NCBI GenBank assembly: GCA_902768825.1
Contig: CACXMR010000025.1
Location: 27,701-74,021 of the forward strand
Direction of reading: 5' to 3'
DNA from: an uncultured Ruminococcus sp.
Lineage (GTDB): Bacteria; Bacillota; Clostridia; Oscillospirales; Acutalibacteraceae
DNA length: 46,321 nucleotides
A program made the position numbers and the translations under genes. This document shows positions 25,273 to 33,717 of this stretch, one piece after another. The first letter of the stretch is position 1; each line of letters begins with the position of its first letter. Under the pieces are notes generated by a model. The model was not told where the DNA came from. It did not search any database and worked only from the letters and a program-made list of their open reading frames with translations.

Positions 25273-25312
25273 AAATTCGACCTTTTGGGGTCGAATTTTT
25301 CTGTTTTTTTCA
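25273..25312 (+). terminator. Second intrinsic terminator ahead of the phage-like block
   Basis: AAATTCGACC and GGTCGAATTT form a perfect 10-bp stem around TTTTGG, followed by TTCTGTTTTTTT. It insulates the phage-like genes from the PAP2 gene. No clear sigma-A promoter was found between it and 25423. Confidence 0.8.
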
Positions 25313-25318
25313 GTAGGT

Positions 25319-25357
25319 TGAGGAGGGAACAGAGCGGAACTGCTCTTTCCTGCCTCA
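25319..25357 (+). promoter_or_regulatory. Long imperfect hairpin in the leader of the phage-like block
   Basis: TGAGGAGGGAACAGAGC pairs with GCTCTTTCCTGCCTCA with one bulge and one mismatch. There is no T tail, so it is not a simple terminator. It lies about 65 bases before the first phage-like gene and may be a leader element or an operator. Confidence 0.4.
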
Positions 25358-25422
25358 GAATAATCGGGGTGTTTCTGACGGGAAGAAACAGCGCCCTTTG
25401 CAAAAGAACAGGAGGTGTAAGG

Positions 25423-25773
25423 ATGAGCGAAGACATTATCATCACTCAGAACAGGAAATACTGTGTCGGTATCAGGATCAGAAGGGGACAGGGGTACTAC
25501 TATCTCGACGGCCATGAAAAGCTGGTCTTTGGCATTAAGAGATTTGCCTACAACAACACATATCTGCTGAGGAAGGTTCTTACCCGTGAGGACTATGATG
25601 CAGAGCTTGACGCATATCTGCTCAGGCTGTCAAGCGATGAGACTGATCTTGAAACTGGGGAGTGCTTCTATGACGTGGCACTGGAAAGAAGAGACAGAGG
25701 ACTGGAGCGGATAATAGGCTGTACTCCCATGGAGATACGGCGCTCAGTCGTCAGGAGCGGAGGTGTAGAGTGA
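25423..25773 (+). CDS. Phage baseplate-like small protein
   Basis: This 116-residue protein has the layout of small phage baseplate or tail proteins: a beta-rich N-terminal half with YYYLDGHEKLVFGIKR, then LLRKVLTREDYDAELDAYLLRLS, and the typical DLETGECFYDVALERRDRG turn before a strand of the form CTPMEIRRSVV. Comparable domains in BppU-like proteins form a beta sandwich on the distal tail. I infer this from the pattern. The start is the ATG at 25423, 6 bases after AGGAGGTG; the frame extends further upstream without support. It heads the phage-derived block. Confidence 0.6.
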   Translation: MSEDIIITQNRKYCVGIRIRRGQGYYYLDGHEKLVFGIKRFAYNNTYLLRKVLTREDYDAELDAYLLRLSSDETDLETGECFYDVALERRDRGLERIIGCTPMEIRRSVVRSGGVE

Positions 25774-25808
25774 AGCAAAATAATCTTAACGGAAGGAAGT
25801 GACGGAAC

Positions 25809-27620
25809 ATGGAAATGGAACTGGTGCAGTGTACCAAAATACTTGAGGGAGAGATTTTTCCTTATATCAGCAAAGTCGTGCCGTCGGATCATTTCAATCA
25901 GAATATGGAAGCCAATGTCCATGAATCCGAGGCACATATCTTTGAGGAAAGCATAGAATGTATCAGGCTTGAGGAGCTTCCCTTCAGCGGAGAACAGTAT
26001 ATTCTTACCGATTATGTGCCAAGCAGCAGTACAAAAGTGGAGATCACCTGCCAAAGCAGCTCAGGAGGCTGTCTTTTTGGAGGACTGTCAAGGGGAACGT
26101 CAATATCCGGCGCCTGTGGCTTTGACTTTGAGGGAAACGGCTGCAAGGCATATTTTGGCAGCCAGCAGGGCAGTGTGGATTTGCCCGAAGGTAAAGTGAC
26201 TATAGTTGTTTCGCAGGTGGGCTGCCTGATAAACGGCCTGATCCAGCACAGATTTGAGCAGGAGAGCTTTTCGGGGGTGTATCCTCTGTGCATAGGTTCT
26301 GTTTATGATACAGGCTATATCGAAAGCAGGATGTTCAGCGGAAAGGTGAGCCGTGTCAGAATATCCGAGGACGAGGAGATAGTGATGGATCTGGTGCCTG
26401 CAATGACTGCAGGAGGCAGCTATGGTTTATTCGATCTGGTGTCGAGAGAGTTTTATCAGCGTATGACACCCAGCGGAGAAAAGGTCAGCCTGACTGCAAC
26501 GCCGCCTTTATGCTTCAGGACCAGCGCTGTGCTTCTTGATGAGTGCAGGATCTACGGCACTACGGCGGGAGTCGGAGACCGCATGACATCGGGCATCAAT
26601 CTTTTTGACAAGGATAATGCTCAGATAGTAAACATTTATCCGGAATTAAACACGGGTACGGTTCTTGACGGTTCGGGATCGGTCAATGCCCATAGCCTGC
26701 TTATGCCCCTGGAGCCGGGAACATATACCTTCTCCATCTATTGCCCCTGGGGTACGATTGTCAGAAACCGTCACAGAATAGTCTGCTACGGAAGCTATCC
26801 CACCCTTGGCACAGAAATGCTTGCTTATTCCGAGGCAGTGGTGAGAAACGGAGATATTGTAAGCGTTACCTTTACCGCTCCTGCCGGGACAAGATTCGTG
26901 CTTTTGTTCCTGTGGTCAGGTGAAGAGTATTCCACTGCGGTTATCAACGGAGTTGTTGAGAATAACCAGATAATGGTAGAGGCAGGCAGCACTGTTTCTG
27001 AATACGAGCCATTCAGCGGCAACTATGTGATACCTGTGACCGTGCATGGAAAGAATCTATTTGATAAGGATCATCCTGGGATAAGCGCACTTGCTCCTGA
27101 TGCCGTGAATAACACGACGGTGCAGAAGAACTATCAGAAGGCATCTGTGATAATTCCGGTGGAACCTGGTAAAACCTATGTCCTGTCAAAGAATATAGTC
27201 GGGGGAAGCAGTCAGCATGTTGTGGCAGGTTATTCGGATTATCCCGCAAGCGGAGCCGTGCCTGTATTCATTGATACGACTGCGGAGACCCCTCAGGGCA
27301 GCACAAGGAACGTACAGAGATTTACCACCCCGGCGGGCACTCGTTACATACTGTGCTTTATGCGTTCACAGCAGGAGGATGATTCTTTCGATCAGGAGCT
27401 GCCCACGATCATGCTTGAAGAGGGTACGACCTCTACGGTGTTTGAACCGTATTTCAGCGATACAGTGACAATCTCGGCGGATGCTCCCCTTTGGGCAGGG
27501 GAAATACTCTCATTGGCTGACCTCAGCGAAGAACTGAGCATTTCGGCGCTGTACGAAAATATCCTCACTGTGGATACGGCGGAGCAGCCCGGGGAAGTAA
27601 CAATCGTTTATGATTACTAA
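25809..27620 (+). CDS. Phage tail fibre/receptor-binding type protein
   Basis: This 603-residue protein has a short N-terminal part (1-55), a lectin-like (LamG/concanavalin) domain (about 56-235, ending YGLFDLVSREFYQRM), and two copies of a sandwich domain. The copies start GINLFDKDN and KNLFDKDHPG and end IMVEAGSTVSEYEPF and IMLEEGTTSTVFEPY. The NLF...LEEG...EYEPF framework is common in phage tail fibre and minor structural proteins that bind cell-surface sugars. There is no catalytic domain that I recognise. It follows the baseplate-like gene by 35 bases and precedes another tail-type gene. Confidence 0.75.
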   Translation: MEMELVQCTKILEGEIFPYISKVVPSDHFNQNMEANVHESEAHIFEESIECIRLEELPFSGEQYILTDYVPSSSTKVEITCQSSSGGCLFGGLSRGTSISGACGFDFEGNGCKAYFGSQQGSVDLPEGKVTIVVSQVGCLINGLIQHRFEQESFSGVYPLCIGSVYDTGYIESRMFSGKVSRVRISEDEEIVMDLVPAMTAGGSYGLFDLVSREFYQRMTPSGEKVSLTATPPLCFRTSAVLLDECRIYGTTAGVGDRMTSGINLFDKDNAQIVNIYPELNTGTVLDGSGSVNAHSLLMPLEPGTYTFSIYCPWGTIVRNRHRIVCYGSYPTLGTEMLAYSEAVVRNGDIVSVTFTAPAGTRFVLLFLWSGEEYSTAVINGVVENNQIMVEAGSTVSEYEPFSGNYVIPVTVHGKNLFDKDHPGISALAPDAVNNTTVQKNYQKASVIIPVEPGKTYVLSKNIVGGSSQHVVAGYSDYPASGAVPVFIDTTAETPQGSTRNVQRFTTPAGTRYILCFMRSQQEDDSFDQELPTIMLEEGTTSTVFEPYFSDTVTISADAPLWAGEILSLADLSEELSISALYENILTVDTAEQPGEVTIVYDY

Positions 27621-27638
27621 GGAAAAGGAGGCAATAAA

Positions 27639-28361
27639 TTGAGCTATTTCAAAAGAACCATAACCAACTATTCAAAGGAGTATGAATTTATTCAGGGCTT
27701 TATCACAAGTCTGACGATGTCTGACCGCAGGATAACCTGTCTTACGGATGACCTTGAGGAACAGTATGCTACCACAGGTGTAGCCCCGCATTTTACTCTT
27801 GATGTGGATGGCGCAGTCCAGCTGATCTTCACCCGCAGATTAAATGTTCCGGAGCCTGATTTCTGTTATACCGTGAGGGATGATAAGGGAAGGATAAACA
27901 CTAATCTTTTCTTTTCGACCAACATTTCAGCTTCCGGAACAAATGCTGTCAGGACGTTTAAATACCGGCTTATTTCCAATGATAGTGTGATACGCCTTGA
28001 ATTTGATAACTATAACGGAGATCTTTCCGCTCCGGCGGTGAGACTCATGACTATCTGCTGCGGTGATGATCATTATTCTTCCGCTACCATAACATCCGCC
28101 GACCCGTTTTTCAGCAACTTCGTATCCTTGGATAACAGTGTCGTCAGAAAGACGGACAGGCTTTCATATACCTATGACGCTGAGGCACCGGCTAATATCG
28201 AGATGATAAAAAGCAAGGTCTTTGTGGTGGCAAATTCAACTATCCGCAGCTTTTCCGCTGAGGGATTGTTCGATGTCAGCTATGTGCCGCAGTATAACCT
28301 TTTGAGCATAGGCGGCAAGGATTATTATGCACTGGACAGTCATACCGTAATGGAGGTGTGA
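27639..28361 (+). CDS. Phage tail-associated protein of unknown fold
   Basis: This 240-residue protein is beta-rich and has no signal or membrane segment. I do not recognise the family; the context says phage tail or baseplate. It reads from a TTG codon at 27639 with AAAAGGAGG 6 bases upstream, which is a strong site, so I keep the TTG start. It ends one base before the following coiled-coil gene. Confidence 0.6.
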   Translation: MSYFKRTITNYSKEYEFIQGFITSLTMSDRRITCLTDDLEEQYATTGVAPHFTLDVDGAVQLIFTRRLNVPEPDFCYTVRDDKGRINTNLFFSTNISASGTNAVRTFKYRLISNDSVIRLEFDNYNGDLSAPAVRLMTICCGDDHYSSATITSADPFFSNFVSLDNSVVRKTDRLSYTYDAEAPANIEMIKSKVFVVANSTIRSFSAEGLFDVSYVPQYNLLSIGGKDYYALDSHTVMEV

Positions 28362-28362
28362 C

Positions 28363-28605
28363 ATGGAGCCTGCTATCATCAGTGCGTTAGTGGCTTTTGC
28401 CGGGTCACTGACAGGAACCCTTGCCGGAATAATCACAAGCTCAAAGCTTACTGATTACAGGCTGAAGGAGCTTGAAAAAAGGGTGGATAAGCATAATTCA
28501 CTTGTAGAAAGAATGTATGGGCTTGAGGACAGAGTGAATCTGCATGAGGAAAAGCTCAGAAGCGCAGATCACAGACTCGGACTTCTGGAGGAGGATATAA
28601 AATGA
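28363..28605 (+). CDS. Small phage coiled-coil membrane protein
   Basis: This 80-residue protein has an N-terminal membrane helix (about 3-25, ending GTLAGIITSS) and then an extended charged coiled coil (about 30-80, with KELEKRVDKHNSLVERMYGLEDRV). The layout recalls XhlA-like or holin-accessory proteins of phage lysis cassettes. GGAGG precedes the ATG. It overlaps the holin gene by 4 bases, so the two are likely translationally coupled. Confidence 0.65.
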   Translation: MEPAIISALVAFAGSLTGTLAGIITSSKLTDYRLKELEKRVDKHNSLVERMYGLEDRVNLHEEKLRSADHRLGLLEEDIK

Positions 28606-28814
28606 AGGACAGCATAAAGACCTGGCTCAGAGCCGCAGGCATCAGGGCGATAAAGACCTTTGCACAGACCGCGACGGCTGCTCTGGGAGTAGGGGCGACC
28701 GTCGGGGCCGCTGATATCGGGACAGCTCTGGTTACCTCTGTCATAGCAGCTGTATTGTCGCTGCTGACATCCTGCGCCGGTCTGCCTGAGATCGGCAGCA
28801 AGGAAGAAAAATAA
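28602..28814 (+). CDS. Phage holin, r1t-like
   Basis: This 70-residue protein resembles small phage r1t-type holins: an N-terminal basic part with RAAGIRAIKTFAQT, a glycine-rich hydrophobic segment, a second hydrophobic stretch (TALVTSVIAAVLSLLTS) and a short charged tail. The product would form membrane lesions that release the lysin. It overlaps the upstream gene by 4 bases and precedes the endolysin by 15. Confidence 0.75.
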   Translation: MKDSIKTWLRAAGIRAIKTFAQTATAALGVGATVGAADIGTALVTSVIAAVLSLLTSCAGLPEIGSKEEK

Positions 28815-28829
28815 AAGGAGTATGATACT

Positions 28830-29885
28830 ATGAAAAAGGGTATAGACGTATCCTATGCAAACGGCAGACTTGACTGGAGCAGACTCAAGGCTTCGGGCGT
28901 AGAGTTTGCGGTCATAAGAAGCAGCTTTGGCTCGGATGATCCGGACCAGGTGGATAATCAGTTCCACAACAATGCAAGGGGCTGTGCAGAAAACGGTATT
29001 CCGTTCATGACCTACCACTTCGCATATTTCATCAATCAGCAGAAGGCGTCTGAGGAGGCGGATTTTGCTATAAGGCTTGCAAGGGAATATCCTCAGGTGA
29101 AGGCGATAGCCCTTGACATTGAGGAGGACTCACAGAGATTTGCTTCCCTGATGGGAGCCGATCCGGACTGGACCGAGTGTGCAAGGATATTTATGGATAA
29201 GGTGGAGAGTGCAGGCTACAAGGCGGTGCTTTATACCAACTACAGCTTTATGACCTATGTTTATGACTATGACAAGCTGAAAAAATATCCCTTGTGGCTT
29301 GCGTCTCCCGGAGCAAGTGAGAGTACGGTAATGCAGTATAACAACCTGTTTATGTGGCAGTATTCATGGGAAGGACGTCCGGATGGCAGTAACGACTATA
29401 CAGATATGGACTACTGCTATGATATGAGCATCATCACGGGTACGAACAGCACAGGCTCCTCATCAGGAACCGGCTCGCAGCAGAGCAATCCTTCGGAGGG
29501 GCTTGGACAGGTCAACTCATCCGCAGAGGTGGATTTTGACGTAAAGGTGATCTCCCCTGACGGGGTGAATATCCGCAGCGGCGCATCCGTAAGCTACAAT
29601 ATACTGGGAGCGGTGCCCTGCGGAGAGACAGTGCATAAGCCTGATGAGCTTGGACAGGTCAACTCATCCGCTGAGGTGGACTTTGACGTAAAGGTGATCT
29701 CCCTTGACGGGGTGAATATCCGCAGCGGCGCATCCGTAAGCTACAGGATACTGGGAGCGGTGCCCTGTGGAGAGACAGTGCATATCACAAGGCGCACCTC
29801 AGGTGGAGGATATATCTGGGGACTTACGGATTATTGTGGCGTAAGGGGCTGGATAGCTCTTGATTTCTGTGCAAGAATAGATTAA
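28830..29885 (+). CDS. GH25 endolysin with duplicated SH3-like segment
   Basis: This 351-residue lysozyme-type muramidase cleaves the MurNAc-GlcNAc bond. The GH25 domain (about 1-205) has Asp6 in GIDVSYANG and the catalytic pair Asp96 and Glu98 in ALDIEED. After a Ser/Gly/Gln linker come a partial SH3 segment and one complete SH3-type domain. The partial copy matches the beginning of the complete copy closely (147-bp DNA duplication, 29502-29795). With the holin it forms a lysis cassette. No signal peptide is seen, as expected for holin-dependent release. Confidence 0.9.
   Translation: MKKGIDVSYANGRLDWSRLKASGVEFAVIRSSFGSDDPDQVDNQFHNNARGCAENGIPFMTYHFAYFINQQKASEEADFAIRLAREYPQVKAIALDIEEDSQRFASLMGADPDWTECARIFMDKVESAGYKAVLYTNYSFMTYVYDYDKLKKYPLWLASPGASESTVMQYNNLFMWQYSWEGRPDGSNDYTDMDYCYDMSIITGTNSTGSSSGTGSQQSNPSEGLGQVNSSAEVDFDVKVISPDGVNIRSGASVSYNILGAVPCGETVHKPDELGQVNSSAEVDFDVKVISLDGVNIRSGASVSYRILGAVPCGETVHITRRTSGGGYIWGLTDYCGVRGWIALDFCARID
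29502..29795 (+). repeat. 147-bp tandem duplication within the endolysin gene
   Basis: Two units (29502-29648, 29649-29795) of exactly 49 codons differ at few positions and keep the frame. The repeated part begins LGQVNSSAEVDFDVKVIS. The second copy continues into the full SH3 domain, so the first is only its N-terminal portion. Confidence 0.9.
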
Positions 29886-29899
29886 TGCCCACTTTGCCA

Positions 29900-29928
29900 T
29901 AGACATTTGTGACTGGATAGGGTAAAAT
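29900..29928 (+). promoter_or_regulatory. Sigma-A-type promoter of the DUF3592-like gene
   Basis: TAGACA (29900-29905) and TAAAAT (29923-29928) are spaced by 17 bases, 45 bases before the start at 29974. This gene is thus transcribed apart from the phage-like block. Confidence 0.65.
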
Positions 29929-29973
29929 ATTATCAGAATCAGTCTGTAATATGCCATAAAGGAGGAAGAAAAA

Positions 29974-30771
29974 ATGTCATACGGAAGCACAAGCGAAAGT
30001 CAGCGTGAAAGCGAGCTGAACAATCAGGAGGATGGCACAGATGAGTATATCAGGGAACACCTGGCACCAAAAACCTATTCAAATCCCAAAAAGGGTGCGG
30101 GTTTGCTGGTTGGGTGGCTGCTGCTGACAGCAGGAGCTGTTGCTTGTCTGAGTCTTAGCTTCTATGAGCTCTGGACGACATTTTTCTTTTTCCTACAGGC
30201 AATAATCACAGTAGTGCTTTTTATGACCTCTGACAGGGACCGCCGCATAAAGAATATGCTTATCTACATCGGAGTGGTGCTGCTTTGCTCCGGCGGTCTT
30301 GTGGGTCTTAGATTTGCTTTTCCTGATATCTTTGAGGCAATGAACGGCAGGTTTATGACGAATATTGTTTTGGCAGCGCTTTGCGCACTCGGCGGAGGAA
30401 TGGCGGTTTTTGAAACAGTGCACTACCGCAAGATGAAGCGCCGCTGCACTGCTCCCGCAGAAGGAACAGTCGTCCGCCTCAACAGTATGAAACACCGTAA
30501 TGGCAGGGTATACAGCCCTGTGTTCAGGTTTGGCTATCAGGGTAAGAAGTATGAGGCAAGCGAGTATGAGTTTTACAGCGGCAACGTGCCTGAGGTAGGG
30601 GACAGAGTGCAGATATTTGTTTATCCGGACGACCCGGTGACAATATTTGATCAGGTCAGAGGAAAAAGAAAGGCAAAGTTCAATGTATTGGTAGGTATAT
30701 TGTTCTTTATCATCGGTGCTGCGCTGATGGTGCTCTTTGCTGTCAGCGGCTTTGGACTGTTTGAACACTGA
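29974..30771 (+). CDS. DUF3592-like multi-span membrane protein
   Basis: This 265-residue membrane protein has an acidic N-terminal tail (1-40), four or so membrane helices (about 43-150), a soluble beta domain (about 158-232, with GTVVRLNSMKHRNGRVYSPV, then GKKYEASEYEFYSGNVPEVG and VYPDDPVTIF), and a last helix. The beta domain follows the DUF3592 pattern. Function is unknown. A diverged relative is at 36438-36958, where the equivalent domain begins VPVRGRVVDYSV. It has its own promoter and terminator and shows no link to the phage genes. Confidence 0.7.
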   Translation: MSYGSTSESQRESELNNQEDGTDEYIREHLAPKTYSNPKKGAGLLVGWLLLTAGAVACLSLSFYELWTTFFFFLQAIITVVLFMTSDRDRRIKNMLIYIGVVLLCSGGLVGLRFAFPDIFEAMNGRFMTNIVLAALCALGGGMAVFETVHYRKMKRRCTAPAEGTVVRLNSMKHRNGRVYSPVFRFGYQGKKYEASEYEFYSGNVPEVGDRVQIFVYPDDPVTIFDQVRGKRKAKFNVLVGILFFIIGAALMVLFAVSGFGLFEH

Positions 30772-30778
30772 AGCTATG

Positions 30779-30816
30779 GATCACGGTCTCGTTAAGTCGG
30801 GACTGTGATCTATTTT
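30779..30816 (+). terminator. Rho-independent terminator after the DUF3592-like gene
   Basis: GATCACGGTC pairs with GGGACTGTGATC around a 10-base loop, followed by TATTTTTA. The T tail is interrupted. Confidence 0.65.
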
Positions 30817-30940
30817 TATATTGCCACAGTGATCAAAGCTTTTTTGAATGGGGGTTCGGGAGAAAAGCATTGTTCTCTTGGAAAAAGGTTTCCCCCAGTA
30901 GAATCGCAGGGTGATTTCCCTATTCACACCAAGATAAAAG

Positions 30941-30969
30941 TTGACAAATTGGAGCAATAGTGAGATAAT
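30941..30969 (+). promoter_or_regulatory. Sigma-A-type promoter of valS
   Basis: A perfect TTGACA (30941-30946) and GATAAT (30964-30969) are spaced by 17 bases. I see no T-box leader between it and valS. Confidence 0.8.
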
Positions 30970-31035
30970 AGCCTTATGATTTTTTATTTTGCAGTACAGG
31001 CTGCAAAGGAGAATAATAGCTCGGAGGAATAGAAA

Positions 31036-33623
31036 ATGGAAAAAGAACTTGCAAAGGCTTATGCTCCAGGGGAGTTTGAGGACAGAATATACCGGTTCTG
31101 GGAGGAAAGCGGTTTCTTCCACGCAGAGATCGACCCGGAGAAAAAACCATACACGATTATGATGCCGCCCCCCAATATTACAGGTCAGCTCCACATGGGT
31201 CATGCCCTTGACAATACCCTTCAGGATATCCTTATCCGCTTCAAGAGGATGCAGGGCTACAGTGCACTGTGGCTGCCCGGCACGGATCATGCTTCCATTG
31301 CAACGGAGGCAAGGATCGTTGAGGCTATGCGCAAGGAGGGCGTCACGAAGGAAGAGATCGGCAGAGAAAAGTTTCTTGAGCGTGCATGGGCGTGGAAAAA
31401 GGAATACGGCGGCAGGATAGTCAAGCAGCTGCGCAAGATGGGTTCGTCAGCCGACTGGGAGCGTGAACGCTTTACTATGGACGAGGGCTGCAATAAGGCA
31501 GTCAAGCAGGTTTTTGTGAATCTCTACAATAAGGGCCTTATCTACAGAGGCGAGAGGATCATCAACTGGTGTCCTCATTGCCTGACGTCAATTTCCGACG
31601 CAGAGGTAGAGTATGAGGAGCAGGCAGGACATTTCTGGCATCTTAGATATGCTCTTTCAGACGGCAGCGGATATATCAATCTTGCTACGACACGTCCTGA
31701 GACCCTTCTGGGCGATACGGCTGTAGCTGTAAACCCCGATGACGAAAGATATAAGGACCTTGTAGGCAAGACGGTCATCCTGCCCATCGTTCACCGTGAG
31801 ATACCCATTATTGCGGATGATTATGTTGAAATGGATTTCGGAACAGGCGTAGTTAAGATTACTCCCGCTCACGACCCCAACGACTTTGAGGTGGGTCTCA
31901 GACATAACCTGCCTGTTCTCAACGTAATGACTGATGACGCTAAGATAAATGATGACTACCCGAAGTATGCGGGCATGGACAGATATGAGGCAAGAAAGGC
32001 CATCGTCAAGGATCTTGTTATTCCCACAACGTAGGCACCTGCTATCGCTGCTCTACTACGGTTGAGCCGAGAGTTTCAAAGCAGTGGTTCGTAAAGATGA
32101 AGCCGCTTGCAGGTCCTGCCATAGATGCTGTCAAGAACGGCGACACACAGTTTGTTCCATCCCACTTTGAAAAGACCTATTTCCACTGGCTTGAGAATAT
32201 CCGTGACTGGTGTATTTCCCGCCAGCTCTGGTGGGGACATCAGATACCCGCATTCTACTGCGACGACTGCGGTGAGACTGTCGTAACAAAGGATAACGAG
32301 GCTTTCTGCCCCAAGTGCGGCAAAAAGATGCGTCAGGATCCTGACACGCTTGACACCTGGTTCTCATCAGCACTCTGGCCCTTCAGCACATTGGGATGGC
32401 CCGAAAAGACCCCTGAGATGGATTATTTCTATCCCACAAACGTGCTGGTGACGGGCTATGATATCATACCCTTCTGGGTAATGAGGATGATGTTCAGCGG
32501 TATGGAGCACACCGGCAAGGCTCCCTTTGATACCGTTCTCATCCACGGTCTTGTGCGTGATGCTCTTGGCAGAAAGATGAGCAAGTCTCTCGGCAACGGC
32601 ATCGATCCGCTGGAGATAATCGATAAGTACGGCGCTGACGCACTGAGGCTCACGCTTGTTACAGGCAATGCGCCCGGCAACGACATGAGATATTCCGAGG
32701 AAAAGATCACTGCCAGCAGGAATTTTGCAAACAAGCTCTGGAATGCTGCACGCTTTATCAGAATGAATATCGACGGCCACGATGTCAGAAACGAGCTTCC
32801 CGCTGAGCTGACCACTGAGGACAAGTGGATAATCTCAACCCTTAACACCGTTACAAAAGAGGTAACGGAGAATCTTGAAAAATACGAGCTTGGCATAGCA
32901 GTGCAGAAGCTCTATGACTTCATCTGGGATTGCCTGTGTGACTGGTATATCGAGCTTACAAAGGCAAGGCTTCAGGGTGAGGGCGAGAGTGCTCAGAATG
33001 CAAGGATGGTTCTTGTCTGGGTGCTTGACAAGGCACTCAAGCTGCTGCACCCCTTCATGCCATTTATTACAGAGGAGATCTGGCAGGCACTCCCTCACGA
33101 GGGCGAGACTATCATGCTCCAGAGCTTCCCCACCTACAGCGAGGCTAATGATTATCCTGAGGCCGCAAAGGAAATGAACATGGTGATGGAAGCTATCAAG
33201 GCAATAAGAATACGCAGAGCAGAGATGAACGTGCCGCCGTCACGCAAGGCAAAGGTGTTTATCGCAGCAAAGGAACAGCAGACCTTTACCAATGGCAGTA
33301 TGTTCTTTAAGCGTCTTGCCAGCGCAAGCGAGATAACCGTAGCAGACAGCTTTGATATAGAGGGCGCTGTTACTATCGTTACGGCTGATGCAAAGATATA
33401 CATTCCCATGGATGAGCTTGTGGACAAAGAGGCGGAGCTGAAGCGTCTCAACAAGGATCTTGAGAGTGCTCAGTCAGACCTGGCCTTCCATGAGAAGAAG
33501 CTGAACAACGCAGGCTTCATGGCAAAGGCTCCCGAAAAGGTAGTAGAGGGAGTAAGGGCTTCTGCTGCGAAGGCTGCCGAAAAAATAAAGATGATAGAGG
33601 CCGCTATTGCCGCCTTGAAGTGA
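31036..33623 (+). pseudogene. valS: Valyl-tRNA synthetase, interrupted by an internal deletion with frameshift
   Basis: Two pieces together make a class Ia valyl-tRNA synthetase, normally about 880 residues. Piece 1 (31036-32034) has the HIGH-type motif GQLHMGHAL and the start of the editing domain, and ends KDLVIPTT at a stop. Piece 2 resumes in another frame from about 32025 ([20 protein letters not shown]; first ATG 32097) to 33623 and has KMSKS in [11 protein letters not shown], the anticodon domain and the C-terminal coiled coil. Only 8 bases (32017-32024) separate KDL from HNVG where the family has about 13 residues, so about 31 bases seem lost. ValRS is essential, so a second gene, a sequence error or a genuine defect must explain this. 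The upstream promoter and the RBS are intact. Confidence 0.85.
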
Positions 33624-33647
33624 TACGATCTAATAATATTGAAAACG

Positions 33648-33683
33648 TCGGTGAATTGAAAAAAATTCACCGGCTGTTTTTTA
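33648..33683 (+). terminator. Rho-independent terminator after valS
   Basis: CGGTGAATT pairs with AATTCACCG around a short A-rich loop, followed by GCTGTTTTTT. A second CCGGCT/AGCCGG hairpin overlaps it. Confidence 0.8.
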
Positions 33684-33717
33684 GCCGGAATATTGTTTTT
33701 GGTTGAAAGGAGTCAGT

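Noticed and set aside
25200-30771. Complete prophage with attachment sites
   Set aside because: No integrase, terminase, portal, capsid or flanking direct repeat was seen, so only a tail-lysis block is claimed.
30772-31035. A T-box leader upstream of valS
   Set aside because: ValRS genes in Firmicutes are often T-box controlled, and CAGGGTGATTTCCC at 30908 looks faintly similar, but the conserved T-box sequence and a following antiterminator/terminator pair are missing.
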